From assembly GCA_002320245.1 (NCBI GenBank), contig DCKD01000044.1:1-64000 (forward strand): 64,000 nucleotides of DNA. Direction: 5' to 3'. Both the position numbers and the translations under genes were made by a program. The notes beneath the pieces are model-generated. The model was not told the origin of the DNA. It made no database searches and was given only the letters and a program-made list of their open reading frames with translations. Below, in pieces: positions 16,528 through 25,505 of this stretch. This DNA comes from Lachnospiraceae bacterium UBA1683. Lineage in GTDB: Bacteria; Bacillota; Clostridia; Lachnospirales; Lachnospiraceae. Each line of letters starts with the position of its first letter. Position 1 is the first letter of the stretch.

Positions 16528-17742
16528 ATGGAAACTCGTGTTAAAGATAATGAAAAAACAAGTATAAAAAGCAGTGTGAAAAAAAATGCAAAAGCCAGAC
16601 AGGCATGTAACATTTCAAAAAAATGCGGGAGCTGTCAGTATCAGGGGATTTCTTATGCGGAGCAGCTAAGAAAAAAGCAGCATCAGGAGGAGACGCTTCT
16701 CGGGACATTTGGTAAAGTAAATCCGATTATCGGTATGGAGAATCCATATTATTATCGAAATAAAGTGCACGCGGTTTTTGGATGTGACCGCCGCGGCAAT
16801 GCAATATCCGGCACATACGAAGCGAACAGCCACCGTGTTGTATCGGTAGAGAACTGTCTGATTGAGGATGCAAAAAGTCAGGAAATTATCCATACAATCC
16901 GCGGAATGCTGAAGTCATTTAAAATCAAAACCTATGATGAAGACACCGGATACGGGCTGCTGCGGCATATTCTGGTCCGAAGAGGATTTAAAAGCGGAGA
17001 GATTATGGTGATACTGGTACTTGGTTCACTAATTCTTCCGTCCAAAAATAATTTTGTGAAGGCATTGCGAAAAGCTCATCCGGAGATTACAACAGTTGTA
17101 CTAAATGTAAATGACAAAAGAACAAGCGTGGTACTTGGGGAAAAGGAAAAAACGATTTATGGACCTGGGTTCATTCGGGATGAATTATGCGGCTGTACAT
17201 TTCGCATTTCCCCGAAATCGTTCTATCAGGTAAATCCTGTCCAGACAGAAAAACTTTACGGTACGGCAATCACATTTGCCGGATTGAGCGGCAAAGAAAC
17301 TATCATCGATGCTTACTGCGGAATCGGAACCGTCAGCCTGATTGCGGCAAAACATGTGAAAAAAGTCATCGGTGTGGAGCTGAACAGGGATGCAGTCCGG
17401 GACGCCCGGACAAATGCAAAAGAAAACCGGATAACCAATGCAGAATTCTACCAGGGAGATGCGGGAGATTTCATGGTAGCAATGGCAGAAAAGGAACAGC
17501 GTGCAGATGTTGTATTTATGGATCCGCCACGTTCCGGAAGTGATGAAAGGTTTCTCTCCTCAGTCGTGAAATTAGGCTCCCCAAAAGTTGTGTATATTTC
17601 TTGCGGACCGGATACGCTTGCACGGGATTTGAAGTACCTGACGAAATACGGATATCAGGTGGAGAAAATACAGCCGGTGGATATGTTTCCGTTTTGCGAC
17701 CATGTTGAGAGTGTCGTGTTGATGTCAAAAGTCGAGAAGTAG
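16528..17742 (+). CDS. rlmD: 23S rRNA (uracil-C5) methyltransferase, RlmD/RumA type
   Basis: SAM-dependent RNA m5U methyltransferase, about 404 residues. An N-terminal Cys cluster ACNISKKCGSCQYQ (about 25-38) plus Cys in VENCLIEDA fits the [4Fe-4S] site of RumA. The SAM-binding DAYCGIGTVSLIAA is near residue 260, the MDPPRSG motif near 330, and the nucleophile Cys is in YISCGPDTLARD near 359. No TRAM domain is visible. In-frame GTG 16504 and ATG 16486 are alternative starts; 16486 would fall in the repeat element. It is the last clearly chromosomal gene before the island. Confidence 0.88.
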   Translation: METRVKDNEKTSIKSSVKKNAKARQACNISKKCGSCQYQGISYAEQLRKKQHQEETLLGTFGKVNPIIGMENPYYYRNKVHAVFGCDRRGNAISGTYEANSHRVVSVENCLIEDAKSQEIIHTIRGMLKSFKIKTYDEDTGYGLLRHILVRRGFKSGEIMVILVLGSLILPSKNNFVKALRKAHPEITTVVLNVNDKRTSVVLGEKEKTIYGPGFIRDELCGCTFRISPKSFYQVNPVQTEKLYGTAITFAGLSGKETIIDAYCGIGTVSLIAAKHVKKVIGVELNRDAVRDARTNAKENRITNAEFYQGDAGDFMVAMAEKEQRADVVFMDPPRSGSDERFLSSVVKLGSPKVVYISCGPDTLARDLKYLTKYGYQVEKIQPVDMFPFCDHVESVVLMSKVEK

Positions 17743-17962
17743 ATGTACGGAAAAGGCTTGAAAACAAGGGATTTCCGAGGTGGAGCAGATTTTGGACACA
17801 GGGCAACACGACCGGGAAATAAGAAGTTTGCTGTCAGCGGAAACATATCTACATGAAAAAATGACGGAGGGTTGAGTTGACAGCTTGTAAAATGGGTAGG
17901 TTGAGTGGATAGGTTGGATATTTGCAGGTCGAGTTGACAAGATTGATAATTTGATGAGAAAC

Positions 17963-17994
17963 GGCACCTTGTAGTGATATGAGGTGCCATTTTT
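17963..17994 (+). terminator. Rho-independent terminator before the island
   Basis: ggcacct (17963-17969) pairs with aggtgcc (17982-17988), followed by attttt. The preceding gap (17743-17962) holds three loose copies of a ggttgagttgaca-like phrase (about 17871, 17897, 17926) and no gene. Confidence 0.75.
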
Positions 17995-18043
17995 ATGAGA
18001 GAAGATAAAGATAGAGAGGCAATCCAAGTGTAAAAGAGAATAG

Positions 18044-18598
18044 ATGTCCGGAGATCTTGCCCCGCTATTCGGAAGAAATCTGGACGGTGGGAAAGTTAGT
18101 TTGTGGATATCAGAGTTGACCTATTTATATAGTGGTGAGAATTGCTGGAAGAAGTCTTTTCCATATGATATACTGGCAATGAGAGCAAAGGGATTAGTAA
18201 AAATTGCTATAGATGTTGTCTTTGATTATCTCGAAGGTAAGGTTAAAGACTTTCCAGAAATAATAGAACAACTACGAAATAGTCCAGAAGCAGAGCAGAA
18301 AGTAGCCTCTTTATGGTCTGAATATCTCTTTGAGAAAGGTCTCGTGTCAATAGGCTATAATGGTTTGTCAGATAAGCTTCTGATTTCTAATTTCCATCAG
18401 GAGGGATATTTAGATGGACTATATGCAGGCTATGCCCTTGCGATGATGGCTATGGTAGACAACGATGCTCCCAAGGATATAATCCTTGCTGCAAGAGATT
18501 ATATTCGTTCCAATTTAATAGACCATCATTATGATGACAAAGATGAATTTATCGATTGGTATAAGGATGAGAAATATAGCTGGATTGATAAAACATGA
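18044..18598 (+). CDS. Unrecognised protein, 184 residues
   Basis: I do not recognise the family. The protein is acidic, about 184 residues, mostly helical by eye, with a small-residue hydrophobic stretch GLYAGYALAMMAMVDN near residue 126 that could be a buried or membrane helix, and a His/Asp-rich C terminus. The ribosome site is weak (AGAGA) and a stop codon lies directly before the ATG, so the N terminus may be a remnant of a longer gene. AT-rich compared with the preceding rlmD. First gene of the accessory island. Confidence 0.6.
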   Translation: MSGDLAPLFGRNLDGGKVSLWISELTYLYSGENCWKKSFPYDILAMRAKGLVKIAIDVVFDYLEGKVKDFPEIIEQLRNSPEAEQKVASLWSEYLFEKGLVSIGYNGLSDKLLISNFHQEGYLDGLYAGYALAMMAMVDNDAPKDIILAARDYIRSNLIDHHYDDKDEFIDWYKDEKYSWIDKT

Positions 18599-18672
18599 GA
18601 ACCGTTACAGTTAAAAGTTATGATAAAATAAAAATAGCGTATTAAGTACAAAATTACTGAGGAGGAGAAGTG

Positions 18673-20325
18673 ATGTTAGACACTAAGCTATTTGCCTTGG
18701 ATGCATCTTATATTAGAAGAGCTTTCCAAATGTCAGTAGAGTTGGATGTAAAGAACAGTGTATTTGGCACAGTTAAGTACAATGGAACTGTTATATATAA
18801 TTGGGCAAAAAATAAATTTGTGGGTTTACAGATGCCTTCAAATATACATAATTTTTCTAAAAATCGTTCAGGGCAGGAAGTAAATGTCCTTTATAATCCG
18901 GAAAAACCCTATTTTTGTATTAAAGCATCACATCCAGATAAAACAGTTCCTGGGAGATTTTGGACTACCGAAGCAGAGATTCTTGTGAGTAACGGAAAGG
19001 TACTGTTGGGGGTAAAATTATCATATTCGACTCCGGTATCACAAGATAAGGAAATGATTGATTATAGTGTGCCTGTTTTTGTATGGAAGATATATAGAAA
19101 TAATGGTATAGCAGATGTAAGAAGTCTTAAATCCCATGTATGGCAGATTGATGAGAAAAATATTGATGAGTTGTATGACTTTATACAAAATCGTAATAGA
19201 AGAATGCCTGTAGTGGTTATTACAGAAAGCGTGAATGTTGAAGGAGTAGGAGGACAATATTTAAGTGGTTATCTCGTAAATGGTGAAAGACTTGCTACAA
19301 AGGTAGGACTGATAGCTCATGTTGTATGCTTGGCTGATAATGTATCACAATTGTGGAATGAGAAGGTGGGAAGAAGCTGGGGTGTCTATAATGGAGCAGT
19401 GAGGACGTATTTCCCAGGCGCCGATTTTAGTGATGAAACATATATGCAACATCCATTATCTGTAGCAAATAGAATTCTTGCGACTCATTATGAGGATGAA
19501 AAAGGAAAAGAATATATAGCTGGAGAAGCATTTGAATATGTTTTGATGAATAATCTAAGAAAGTATAATACTAATGTACACCTAGACTGGGAGAATATTG
19601 GCCATAAGTTTTATTTTGCTGCAAATCGTGAGGAACTACGTAATAAAGAAAGAACGGTCGAGGATGCTGTATTGTTAAATGAAATGTATGAAGAACAGAT
19701 ACAGCAACTGGAGAAAAAAATTAAGAATCAGGAAGACGAAATAATTACAGCGATGATTGCGACAGAAAATATAGAGAAGGAACTGGAAGAAAATAGGCAA
19801 ACGATTTATAGACTCAATATGCGAGTTGAGTCTTTAACATGTCAATTGGAAAAGTTGCGTGAAGGAAACCAGAGCGATATTCCTATTCTTAATGACTACA
19901 CACAGTTGGTGGAGTGGGTTGAAACGTATTTTCCAGGAAGATTAGTGTTGCACAATAGAGCTATTAGGGCATTAAAAGGGGCAGTGTTTAATGATCCAGA
20001 ATTGGTTTTCAAAGCATTAAAATTGCTTGGCACAACTTACTATCAGATGCGTATGGGATATGTATCATTACAGGAATTTACAGATCAGTGCACTGAGCTT
20101 GGAATTGAAGAGGCGGGGTCCATTGCTGATACGGTAGCAGGAGAGTTAGGGGATACATATTTTGTCTCTTATCATGGGAAGAAATGTAAGCTAGAGAGAC
20201 ATTTAAGAAAAGGAAAAGTAAGAGATCCTCAGTTTTGTATGAGAATATATTTCTTTTGGTCAGAGGAAGAATCCCAGATAGTTATAGGATCGTTGCCACA
20301 GCATTTGACTATAAGTACAAGTTGA
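18673..20325 (+). CDS. Unrecognised protein with coiled coil and conserved C-terminal RIYFFW domain
   Basis: About 550 residues. Three parts can be seen: residues 1-325, a mixed alpha/beta region unlike anything I can name; about 330-400, a heptad-rich coiled coil rich in Glu, Lys and Leu; about 405-550, a compact C-terminal domain ending HLRKGKVRDPQFCMRIYFFW and IVIGSLPQHL. That last pattern recurs, in my memory, at the C terminus of large uncharacterised proteins in bacterial accessory regions, and its layout recalls RelE-like folds, but this is inference. Ribosome site GAGGAGGAG supports the ATG at 18673. A role in defence or inter-element conflict is possible, not shown. Confidence 0.6.
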   Translation: MLDTKLFALDASYIRRAFQMSVELDVKNSVFGTVKYNGTVIYNWAKNKFVGLQMPSNIHNFSKNRSGQEVNVLYNPEKPYFCIKASHPDKTVPGRFWTTEAEILVSNGKVLLGVKLSYSTPVSQDKEMIDYSVPVFVWKIYRNNGIADVRSLKSHVWQIDEKNIDELYDFIQNRNRRMPVVVITESVNVEGVGGQYLSGYLVNGERLATKVGLIAHVVCLADNVSQLWNEKVGRSWGVYNGAVRTYFPGADFSDETYMQHPLSVANRILATHYEDEKGKEYIAGEAFEYVLMNNLRKYNTNVHLDWENIGHKFYFAANREELRNKERTVEDAVLLNEMYEEQIQQLEKKIKNQEDEIITAMIATENIEKELEENRQTIYRLNMRVESLTCQLEKLREGNQSDIPILNDYTQLVEWVETYFPGRLVLHNRAIRALKGAVFNDPELVFKALKLLGTTYYQMRMGYVSLQEFTDQCTELGIEEAGSIADTVAGELGDTYFVSYHGKKCKLERHLRKGKVRDPQFCMRIYFFWSEEESQIVIGSLPQHLTISTS

Positions 20326-20399
20326 TTTTGGAGAAAATCATGACGGCGATTAGAATTGACACTTATAAGCAACAGGATATGTGGATGTGAGGAGAACGT

Positions 20400-21179
20400 A
20401 TGAAATTAAAAAGAGAATGTAATACTTGCGAATTTAATTTTGATGGTATTTGTGCAGGTCATGGGGAGGTATATGATTATGGAGAAAAAATAGTTGATGA
20501 TACAAAGTGCTGTGATGATTGGGGGGCCAATCTTAAGTATTTTTCGGAAGTCACTGAGAATGCGCCGTGGTATATAAGGAATGATTATAAAATAAGTTTT
20601 GGTGAACTTTTGAAACGCATAGATGATGATGAGAATGGAATCGCTCTTGAAGTGAATCTATATGATGCGATAGAGAAAATTTACGATTTAAGTTTGGTGG
20701 AGTTAGCAGAAGTATTAGGGGTATCATTAGGTGTCATTAATTATGCTAAATATCAAGGAACTGTGGCAAAAAGGGCATCGGAATTTTCAGCTAGATTATG
20801 TATTCCAATACGTTTTTTTAATCATTTTACAACGCACGATTTTGAAGAACTAAAGAGGTGTAAAGAAGAATTTGAGGCTAACGGTGATCCTAAATTATTT
20901 AGCGATAAAAAAATGAAATGGAAAGAAGAAAAACTAATTCCTAGAATTGAAGAATGTTTGGGTTGTACGCATACATCTGCACAAAAATATTATACGATAA
21001 CACATATTGAGTGGCATAAAAATATGGAAATAAGCGAACTAAGTAAAATGGAAAAGGAGTTTATTGAATTTATAATTCGGATTAATAAAAGGAAAGGGTA
21101 CGAATTGACATCTTTTGAATATCTGATAGATGGAATTGGTTTTCCAAAGTTGCATTTGAATTATATGAAAAAGAAATAG
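20400..21179 (+). CDS. Unrecognised Cys-rich N-terminal, HTH-like protein, 259 residues
   Basis: The N terminus has a CxxC-x7-C pattern followed by a CC pair about 25 residues later (CNTCEFNFDGIC and TKCCDDWG), which looks like a zinc-binding knuckle. Around residues 98-135 the segment SLVELAEVLGVSLGVINYAK resembles a helix-turn-helix. The C-terminal part is helical and basic. A GGAGAACGT ribosome site precedes the ATG. Co-directional with the two genes before it, 75 bp away, so it may be the regulator of that set. No family name can be given. Confidence 0.55.
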   Translation: MKLKRECNTCEFNFDGICAGHGEVYDYGEKIVDDTKCCDDWGANLKYFSEVTENAPWYIRNDYKISFGELLKRIDDDENGIALEVNLYDAIEKIYDLSLVELAEVLGVSLGVINYAKYQGTVAKRASEFSARLCIPIRFFNHFTTHDFEELKRCKEEFEANGDPKLFSDKKMKWKEEKLIPRIEECLGCTHTSAQKYYTITHIEWHKNMEISELSKMEKEFIEFIIRINKRKGYELTSFEYLIDGIGFPKLHLNYMKKK

Positions 21180-21203
21180 AAATACATATCCATCGGTGCA
21201 CCC

Positions 21204-21306
21204 TCTCACTGGCTTGCGTACCATAAATTGATACAATGCACCCTTGGCTGTCAGAGGGTGCATTTTTAACGATTACCCATACTCAAAAAACGATAGGGTG
21301 CATTTG
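21204..21306. repeat. 103-bp direct repeat A, copy 1
   Basis: Matches 34012-34114 over 103 bp without gaps, differing at only about four positions. It contains inverted copies of a tgcaccct/agggtgca phrase (tgcaccctct at 21197 with agagggtgcattttt at 21253), so it folds and could terminate the preceding gene. Both copies precede variable small genes and, further on, repeat B. Confidence 0.85.
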
Positions 21307-21379
21307 CCTCAGATTTATGGTATTCTATGGTAAAACACAGCGATAAAATATGATCTTCTTGAAAGGTGAGGTATTGAAT

Positions 21380-21859
21380 ATGAGTAAGGTATTAGTAGCG
21401 TATTTCAGTGCCAGCGGCGTAACAGCGAAACTGGCGAAGCGGCTTGCAGAGGCTATCGGAGCAGATTTACATGAAATTCAGCCGGAGGTTCCATACACGG
21501 ATGCTGATCTGGATTGGATGGATAAAAAGAGCCGCAGCAGTGTGGAAATGAATGATAAGTTATTCCGGCCTGCTGTTGCAAACAAAGTGGAGAACATGGA
21601 GCAGTATTCAGTGATTTTCACAGCCTTCCCTATCTGGTGGTACGTTGCCCCGACTATTGTGAACACGTTTTTGGAGCAATACGATCTGACTGGAAAGACG
21701 ATTATTCCGCTGGCAACTTCTGGAAGCAGTGGCATGGGGAACACAAACAAGGAACTGGCGGTTTCCTGTCCGGGAGCAGAATTAAAGGAAGGAAAGAGAT
21801 TCTCTGCGAATGTAAGTGCGGAAGAACTGAAAGCATGGGCAGAAGGATTCGGGATTTAA
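21380..21859 (+). CDS. Flavodoxin family protein
   Basis: FMN-binding electron carrier or NAD(P)H-dependent oxidoreductase, 159 residues. The N-terminal phosphate-binding loop VAYFSASGVTAKLA is a flavodoxin signature, and FPIWWYVAPTIVNTFLEQYD matches the FMN-contacting loop of the Flavodoxin_4 group. Cytoplasmic. The ATG at 21380 follows GAAAGGTGAGG. It sits as cargo between repeat A and repeat B; a redox or detoxification role is likely, the partner unknown. Confidence 0.88.
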   Translation: MSKVLVAYFSASGVTAKLAKRLAEAIGADLHEIQPEVPYTDADLDWMDKKSRSSVEMNDKLFRPAVANKVENMEQYSVIFTAFPIWWYVAPTIVNTFLEQYDLTGKTIIPLATSGSSGMGNTNKELAVSCPGAELKEGKRFSANVSAEELKAWAEGFGI

Positions 21860-21879
21860 GATACATAAAAAAGACCGAT

Positions 21880-22412
21880 AAACTTATCAATATAGACCCA
21901 TAAAGTTATCTTTCATGACAACGAATAATAAGAAATCTATGGTAACATCCTACCCGTAGTGGTAAATTATTCTACAGGAAAGGGTGCGAAGCATGGAAAA
22001 TGAAGTATATGAAAAAGATTATGGAGAGGAATTCCGGGAGCGAAGCAATAAGGCAGAAGGAAAGGATTTTTTAGACACATTGATGGATGTTGGATTCTTC
22101 CAGGCGTATAAAGAAGAAATGGACAAAATCCCAAAGCGTGTGGTTCCCAAAGAAAAAGCGGATTATGAATACTTGCTTGGAGAGTGTGACGCTTACGTCC
22201 GACAGTTCGGTGGAAGAATACGGGGCGAGGTAGATTACCAGAAATGGCAGGCTACCATTGATCTGTACCTGGAACATTTTGAGTTCTGTGACCGGGAGGC
22301 ACTGACATTGCTGAAGGAGATCGCAGAGCGGGCGGAGAATGTGACGTTTTCGATGAAAGATGGGTTGCTTCGGATGTCGGTGTTCATTGGATATTTTGAT
22401 GAAGTGTATTAA
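21880..22412. repeat. 533-bp direct repeat B, copy 1
   Basis: Near-identical to 34768-35300 with no net length change. It comprises about 113 bp of upstream sequence, including the promoter region, plus the whole 139-codon gene. The constant offset (12,888 bp) differs from that of repeat A (12,808 bp), so the two repeats are separate blocks with different cargo in between. Confidence 0.9.
21993..22412 (+). CDS. Conserved accessory protein of unknown function, 139 residues, copy 1
   Basis: Acidic cytoplasmic protein, unrecognised. Helical throughout, with a Lys/Glu-rich N-terminal half and a C-terminal segment ENVTFSMKDGLLRMSVFIGY. The second copy at 34881 differs at only four residues and keeps an intact frame, so both look functional. 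The ATG at 21993 follows AGGAAAGGG. Frequently such small acidic proteins travel on Clostridia integrative elements; no function can be stated. Confidence 0.75.
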   Translation: MENEVYEKDYGEEFRERSNKAEGKDFLDTLMDVGFFQAYKEEMDKIPKRVVPKEKADYEYLLGECDAYVRQFGGRIRGEVDYQKWQATIDLYLEHFEFCDREALTLLKEIAERAENVTFSMKDGLLRMSVFIGYFDEVY

Positions 22413-22417
22413 AAAAT

Positions 22418-22460
22418 GCTGCTGGCACATGAGAAAAGTTTCATGTATCAGCAGCTTTTT
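22418..22460. terminator. Bidirectional terminator between convergent genes
   Basis: gctgctggcacatga pairs with tcatgtatcagcagc, followed by tttttct on the plus strand. It separates the 139-residue gene from the convergent DUF2000 gene. Confidence 0.8.
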
Positions 22461-22883
22461 CTATCGCAGCAGTGGCATGCTGCCTGTGAGTTTATTGACT
22501 TTTTTCTTAGGACCGCAGATAGCAAGACCGAAGTATTGCAGAGTGCTTTCTGACACGTTTTCCATTTTTGAAATAAATTCATCATAGGTTTTACAGCCCT
22601 GTGCCAGATCGGAAAAGTCCACAACGGTCAAATCCTGAAAGTCGGGTTGATAGAGCTTTTCACGGATTGCTTTGATGATTTCCGGCGAACCTTTTAAGAT
22701 TGGTACAGGAAACTCGATGATTCCGAGATGCTCGTTTCCGCTCTGGTCTGTGACATTCGCACCGACCACCTCCGGCATTTCTTTTCCCAGGGTGATTCCC
22801 ATGATAGCCGCTGTATTTGCGATAATGCCAAGCGGCAGATTTTCGTCAATGACCATGACGCATTTTTCGTTCTGTAAATCCAT
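22461..22883 (-). CDS. DUF2000 family protein
   Basis: 140 residues. The N terminus MVIDENLPLGIIANTAAIMG and the internal KGSPEIIKAIREKL match the DUF2000 family, small proteins with a peptidyl-tRNA-hydrolase-2-like fold and no established function. Last gene of a minus-strand set AraC - EamA - DUF2000, with 1 bp between it and the EamA stop. It may modify or sense the compound handled by the transporter, but that is speculation. Confidence 0.85.
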   Translation of the reverse strand: MDLQNEKCVMVIDENLPLGIIANTAAIMGITLGKEMPEVVGANVTDQSGNEHLGIIEFPVPILKGSPEIIKAIREKLYQPDFQDLTVVDFSDLAQGCKTYDEFISKMENVSESTLQYFGLAICGPKKKVNKLTGSMPLLR

Positions 22884-22884
22884 T

Positions 22885-23781
22885 TTAGATTGCCTCCTGT
22901 TTTTGTGTCTTTCCTCTGTATTCAGAAAGAAACAGTCCGATCAGTGCCAGGACCGTACCAATGCCGGACATCACGGTTACTTTTTCGTTCAGGATGAAGG
23001 CGGATGTGACAACCGTAATAACCGGAACTAAGTAAATGTAAATGCTTGTTTTGACAGCACCCAGAATCTTCACAGCCATGTCCCAGGTGACGAAACAAAG
23101 TGCGGATGCGCCCAGTCCCAGGAAGATCAGATTCCCCAGGTAGACTGGATCTGCAAACCGTTCTGCTCCGATACGGAAGTCAAACAGGAATAGTGCAGGT
23201 ATCATAAATATAATGCCATAGGCAAATACCCGCCTTGTAGTCTGGATGGTATGATATCCGAATTCGCTGATTTTCCGGATGAGTACAGAGTAACAGGCCC
23301 ACACGACTGCCGCAGCTACTGCCAGCAAGTCACCGATGGGATTTAACTGCATCTTTGCTCCGTTGAAGCTAATCAGGCAGATGCCGGTCATTGCAACTAT
23401 AAATCCTATGAAAAAATTTGTACGCAGCTTTTCTTCCTTTGTAAACAGGTGGGTGAGCATCGCTGTGAAAAAGGGTGCTATGGAGATGATCACACCTACA
23501 TTGGAGGCCATTGTATAAGTCAGGGCAATGTTCTCCAGCAGATAATACAGGCACACGCCGCACAGTCCCGCCGCTGCAAAGACAGCTTCCTGCCGTTTGG
23601 TAGTGCCTCTCATCCGGTGGGGATAGACGATCAGCAGTGCCAGAAATCCCAGGATAAACCGGAAGAACAGGATTTCTATCGGTTCAAAATCCACTAACAG
23701 CACCTTGGTGGAGATGAAGGTAGTTCCCCATATCAGGATCGTTACCAGCGCCGCCAGATGCCCGGTTGTTTTTTTACTCAT
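22885..23781 (-). CDS. EamA/DMT family transporter
   Basis: Ten-helix drug/metabolite transporter, 298 residues, two EamA repeats of five helices; the N-terminal repeat includes LIWGTTFISTKVLL with the family's WG motif, and the second repeat ends VTVMSGIGTVLALIGLFLSE. Exports small metabolites or amino acids across the cytoplasmic membrane. The start overlaps the AraC gene by 8 bp, so they are co-transcribed. Confidence 0.92.
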   Translation of the reverse strand: MSKKTTGHLAALVTILIWGTTFISTKVLLVDFEPIEILFFRFILGFLALLIVYPHRMRGTTKRQEAVFAAAGLCGVCLYYLLENIALTYTMASNVGVIISIAPFFTAMLTHLFTKEEKLRTNFFIGFIVAMTGICLISFNGAKMQLNPIGDLLAVAAAVVWACYSVLIRKISEFGYHTIQTTRRVFAYGIIFMIPALFLFDFRIGAERFADPVYLGNLIFLGLGASALCFVTWDMAVKILGAVKTSIYIYLVPVITVVTSAFILNEKVTVMSGIGTVLALIGLFLSEYRGKTQKQEAI

Positions 23782-24607
23782 CCGGCGTTTCCTCCTTCTC
23801 TAAAAATATGTCACGGTAAAGGCCCGGTGCCAGTCCGATAAATCGGTTGAAATAGTTCGTGAAATGACTCTGGTCGGAAAAGCCTGTCTGCATAGCCGCC
23901 TCTATCGGAGGTACCCCCTGCTCCAGAAGTTTCTTTGCTTTGCCAATGCGTATGTTCTCCAAGTAGCTGTATGGCGTGACGCCTTTGGACTTGGTAAAGG
24001 CCCGGAGCAGTGTGGATTTGCTAAGACCGGCATAGCGGCAGATCTGGTCTAAATAAATCCGGTCTGCAAAGTGCTGCTCCATAAAATCACAGGCTTTTTC
24101 AATTTCCTCCCGGCATTCCGGGATGCATCTTTCAAAGGGCTGCCCGTACCGCTGAATCAGTAGGGATATGAGGAGTAACAGGTTTTCTTCCTTACCGAAC
24201 TCACAGGAGCCTTTCATGACCAGTTCGTGGAGTGGGTGTAGGTAGCAGGTCACTTCCTCATCGAAGATCACATTTTTGGAAAAGCCGGGGAGTTCTCTTC
24301 TCCCGGTCACTTCTTCTGCCAGGTCCAGCATGACTTCTTTGGTGATATTAAATCCCCGGTAATCCAACGTGCCATCATCACTCTGCACACAGGCATGATT
24401 GTCTCCGGGATTGAAAAGAACGATATCACCTTTTGCTATGGTGTATTCTTGATTGCGACAGGAGAGGCAGCGTTCTCCGTCCTCGATAAATCCAATTACA
24501 TAGTATTCATGGAAGTGGTTTGGAAATGGCTGTACGATTCCCTCAAAACGGTACGCCTCAATCCGAAGCTCATCATCATAAACCACCGTCCTTGTTTCTT
24601 TCTTCAT
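23774..24607 (-). CDS. AraC family transcriptional regulator with cupin-like N-terminal domain
   Basis: 277 residues: an N-terminal AraC-binding (cupin) domain, about residues 15-150, with HFHEYYVIGFIEDG and FNPGDNHAC, and two C-terminal helix-turn-helix units with the family signature QTGFSDQSHFTNYFNRFIG. The ATG at 24605-24607 follows GGAGGGA; an upstream ATG nine codons earlier lacks spacing. Likely activates the downstream EamA exporter and DUF2000 gene in response to the exporter's substrate. Confidence 0.92.
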   Translation of the reverse strand: MKKETRTVVYDDELRIEAYRFEGIVQPFPNHFHEYYVIGFIEDGERCLSCRNQEYTIAKGDIVLFNPGDNHACVQSDDGTLDYRGFNITKEVMLDLAEEVTGRRELPGFSKNVIFDEEVTCYLHPLHELVMKGSCEFGKEENLLLLISLLIQRYGQPFERCIPECREEIEKACDFMEQHFADRIYLDQICRYAGLSKSTLLRAFTKSKGVTPYSYLENIRIGKAKKLLEQGVPPIEAAMQTGFSDQSHFTNYFNRFIGLAPGLYRDIFLEKEETPDE

Positions 24608-24836
24608 GTTTGTTCCCTCCTTGCTGTTCTTCATTGTAGCATTTCAAAATGCAAAAGGCTTGTAAAATATCTTCATTTTCTTCAGAATGGATAAAGGCTG
24701 GATAGTTTGCAAAGGGTGTGGTATGCTGTAAGCAGGACATCAACATGGAAGCAGGAGCGTGAAAGCTATGACATTGAAATGGTGGATAAAGCTAACAGGA
24801 CATCGTTACAAGTTGGAATGATGGGAGGTGCGTTTT

Positions 24837-25505
24837 ATGGCAAACATTTTGATCGTAGAAGATGAAAAAAATATGCAGGATATTATTGCTGAATATATGC
24901 AGCGCGGTGGACATACCTGTTTTATGGCAGACGATGGAGTGGATGCGCTGCTGATACTGAAAAATAATCCTATGGATTTGATGATACTGGATATTATGAT
25001 GCCTCATCTGGACGGTTTTGCCGTGTGCAAAATGGCAAGGGAAATGAGTAATCTGCCTATTATCATGTTGACTGCGAAAAGCAGCGAAGACGATAAACTA
25101 AAAGGGTATGAATTGGGCGCAGATGATTACATGACAAAACCATTCAGCCCCAGGGTGCTGCTGGCAAAAGCGAATGCTTTGCTGCGCCGTTCTTCTGTTG
25201 CCCCGGCAGAAACCATAAGCGTCGGTAAAATTTCCATAATCCCCGCTTCTCATAAGGTCTTTCTGGATGGACAGGAAATCACTTTGACCCATAAGGAATA
25301 TGAGCTGCTTCATTTTTTCATGTCAAACCCCGGACAGATTTTTAGCCGGGAGCAGCTGCTGAACCGGATATGGGGATATGATTTTGAGGGAACGACCCGA
25401 ACGGTAGACACACATATCAAAACGCTGCGGCAGAAATTGGGGGACGAAAGCAAACATATTGTGACGCTTATCCGTTCCGGCTATAAGTTTGAGGTGGCAG
25501 TATGA
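24837..25505 (+). CDS. OmpR/PhoB family response regulator (VanR-like)
   Basis: 222 residues. Receiver domain, about 1-118, with acidic pair EDE at 8-10, phospho-acceptor Asp in MILDIMMPHLDG, and Lys in MTKPFSP; then a winged-helix domain ending IRSGYKFEVAV. The ATG at 24837 follows GGGAGGTG. Its stop overlaps the histidine kinase ATG. The 11-bp direct repeats at 26653-26696, in front of the ABC genes, are the likely binding sites. Confidence 0.94.
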   Translation: MANILIVEDEKNMQDIIAEYMQRGGHTCFMADDGVDALLILKNNPMDLMILDIMMPHLDGFAVCKMAREMSNLPIIMLTAKSSEDDKLKGYELGADDYMTKPFSPRVLLAKANALLRRSSVAPAETISVGKISIIPASHKVFLDGQEITLTHKEYELLHFFMSNPGQIFSREQLLNRIWGYDFEGTTRTVDTHIKTLRQKLGDESKHIVTLIRSGYKFEVAV

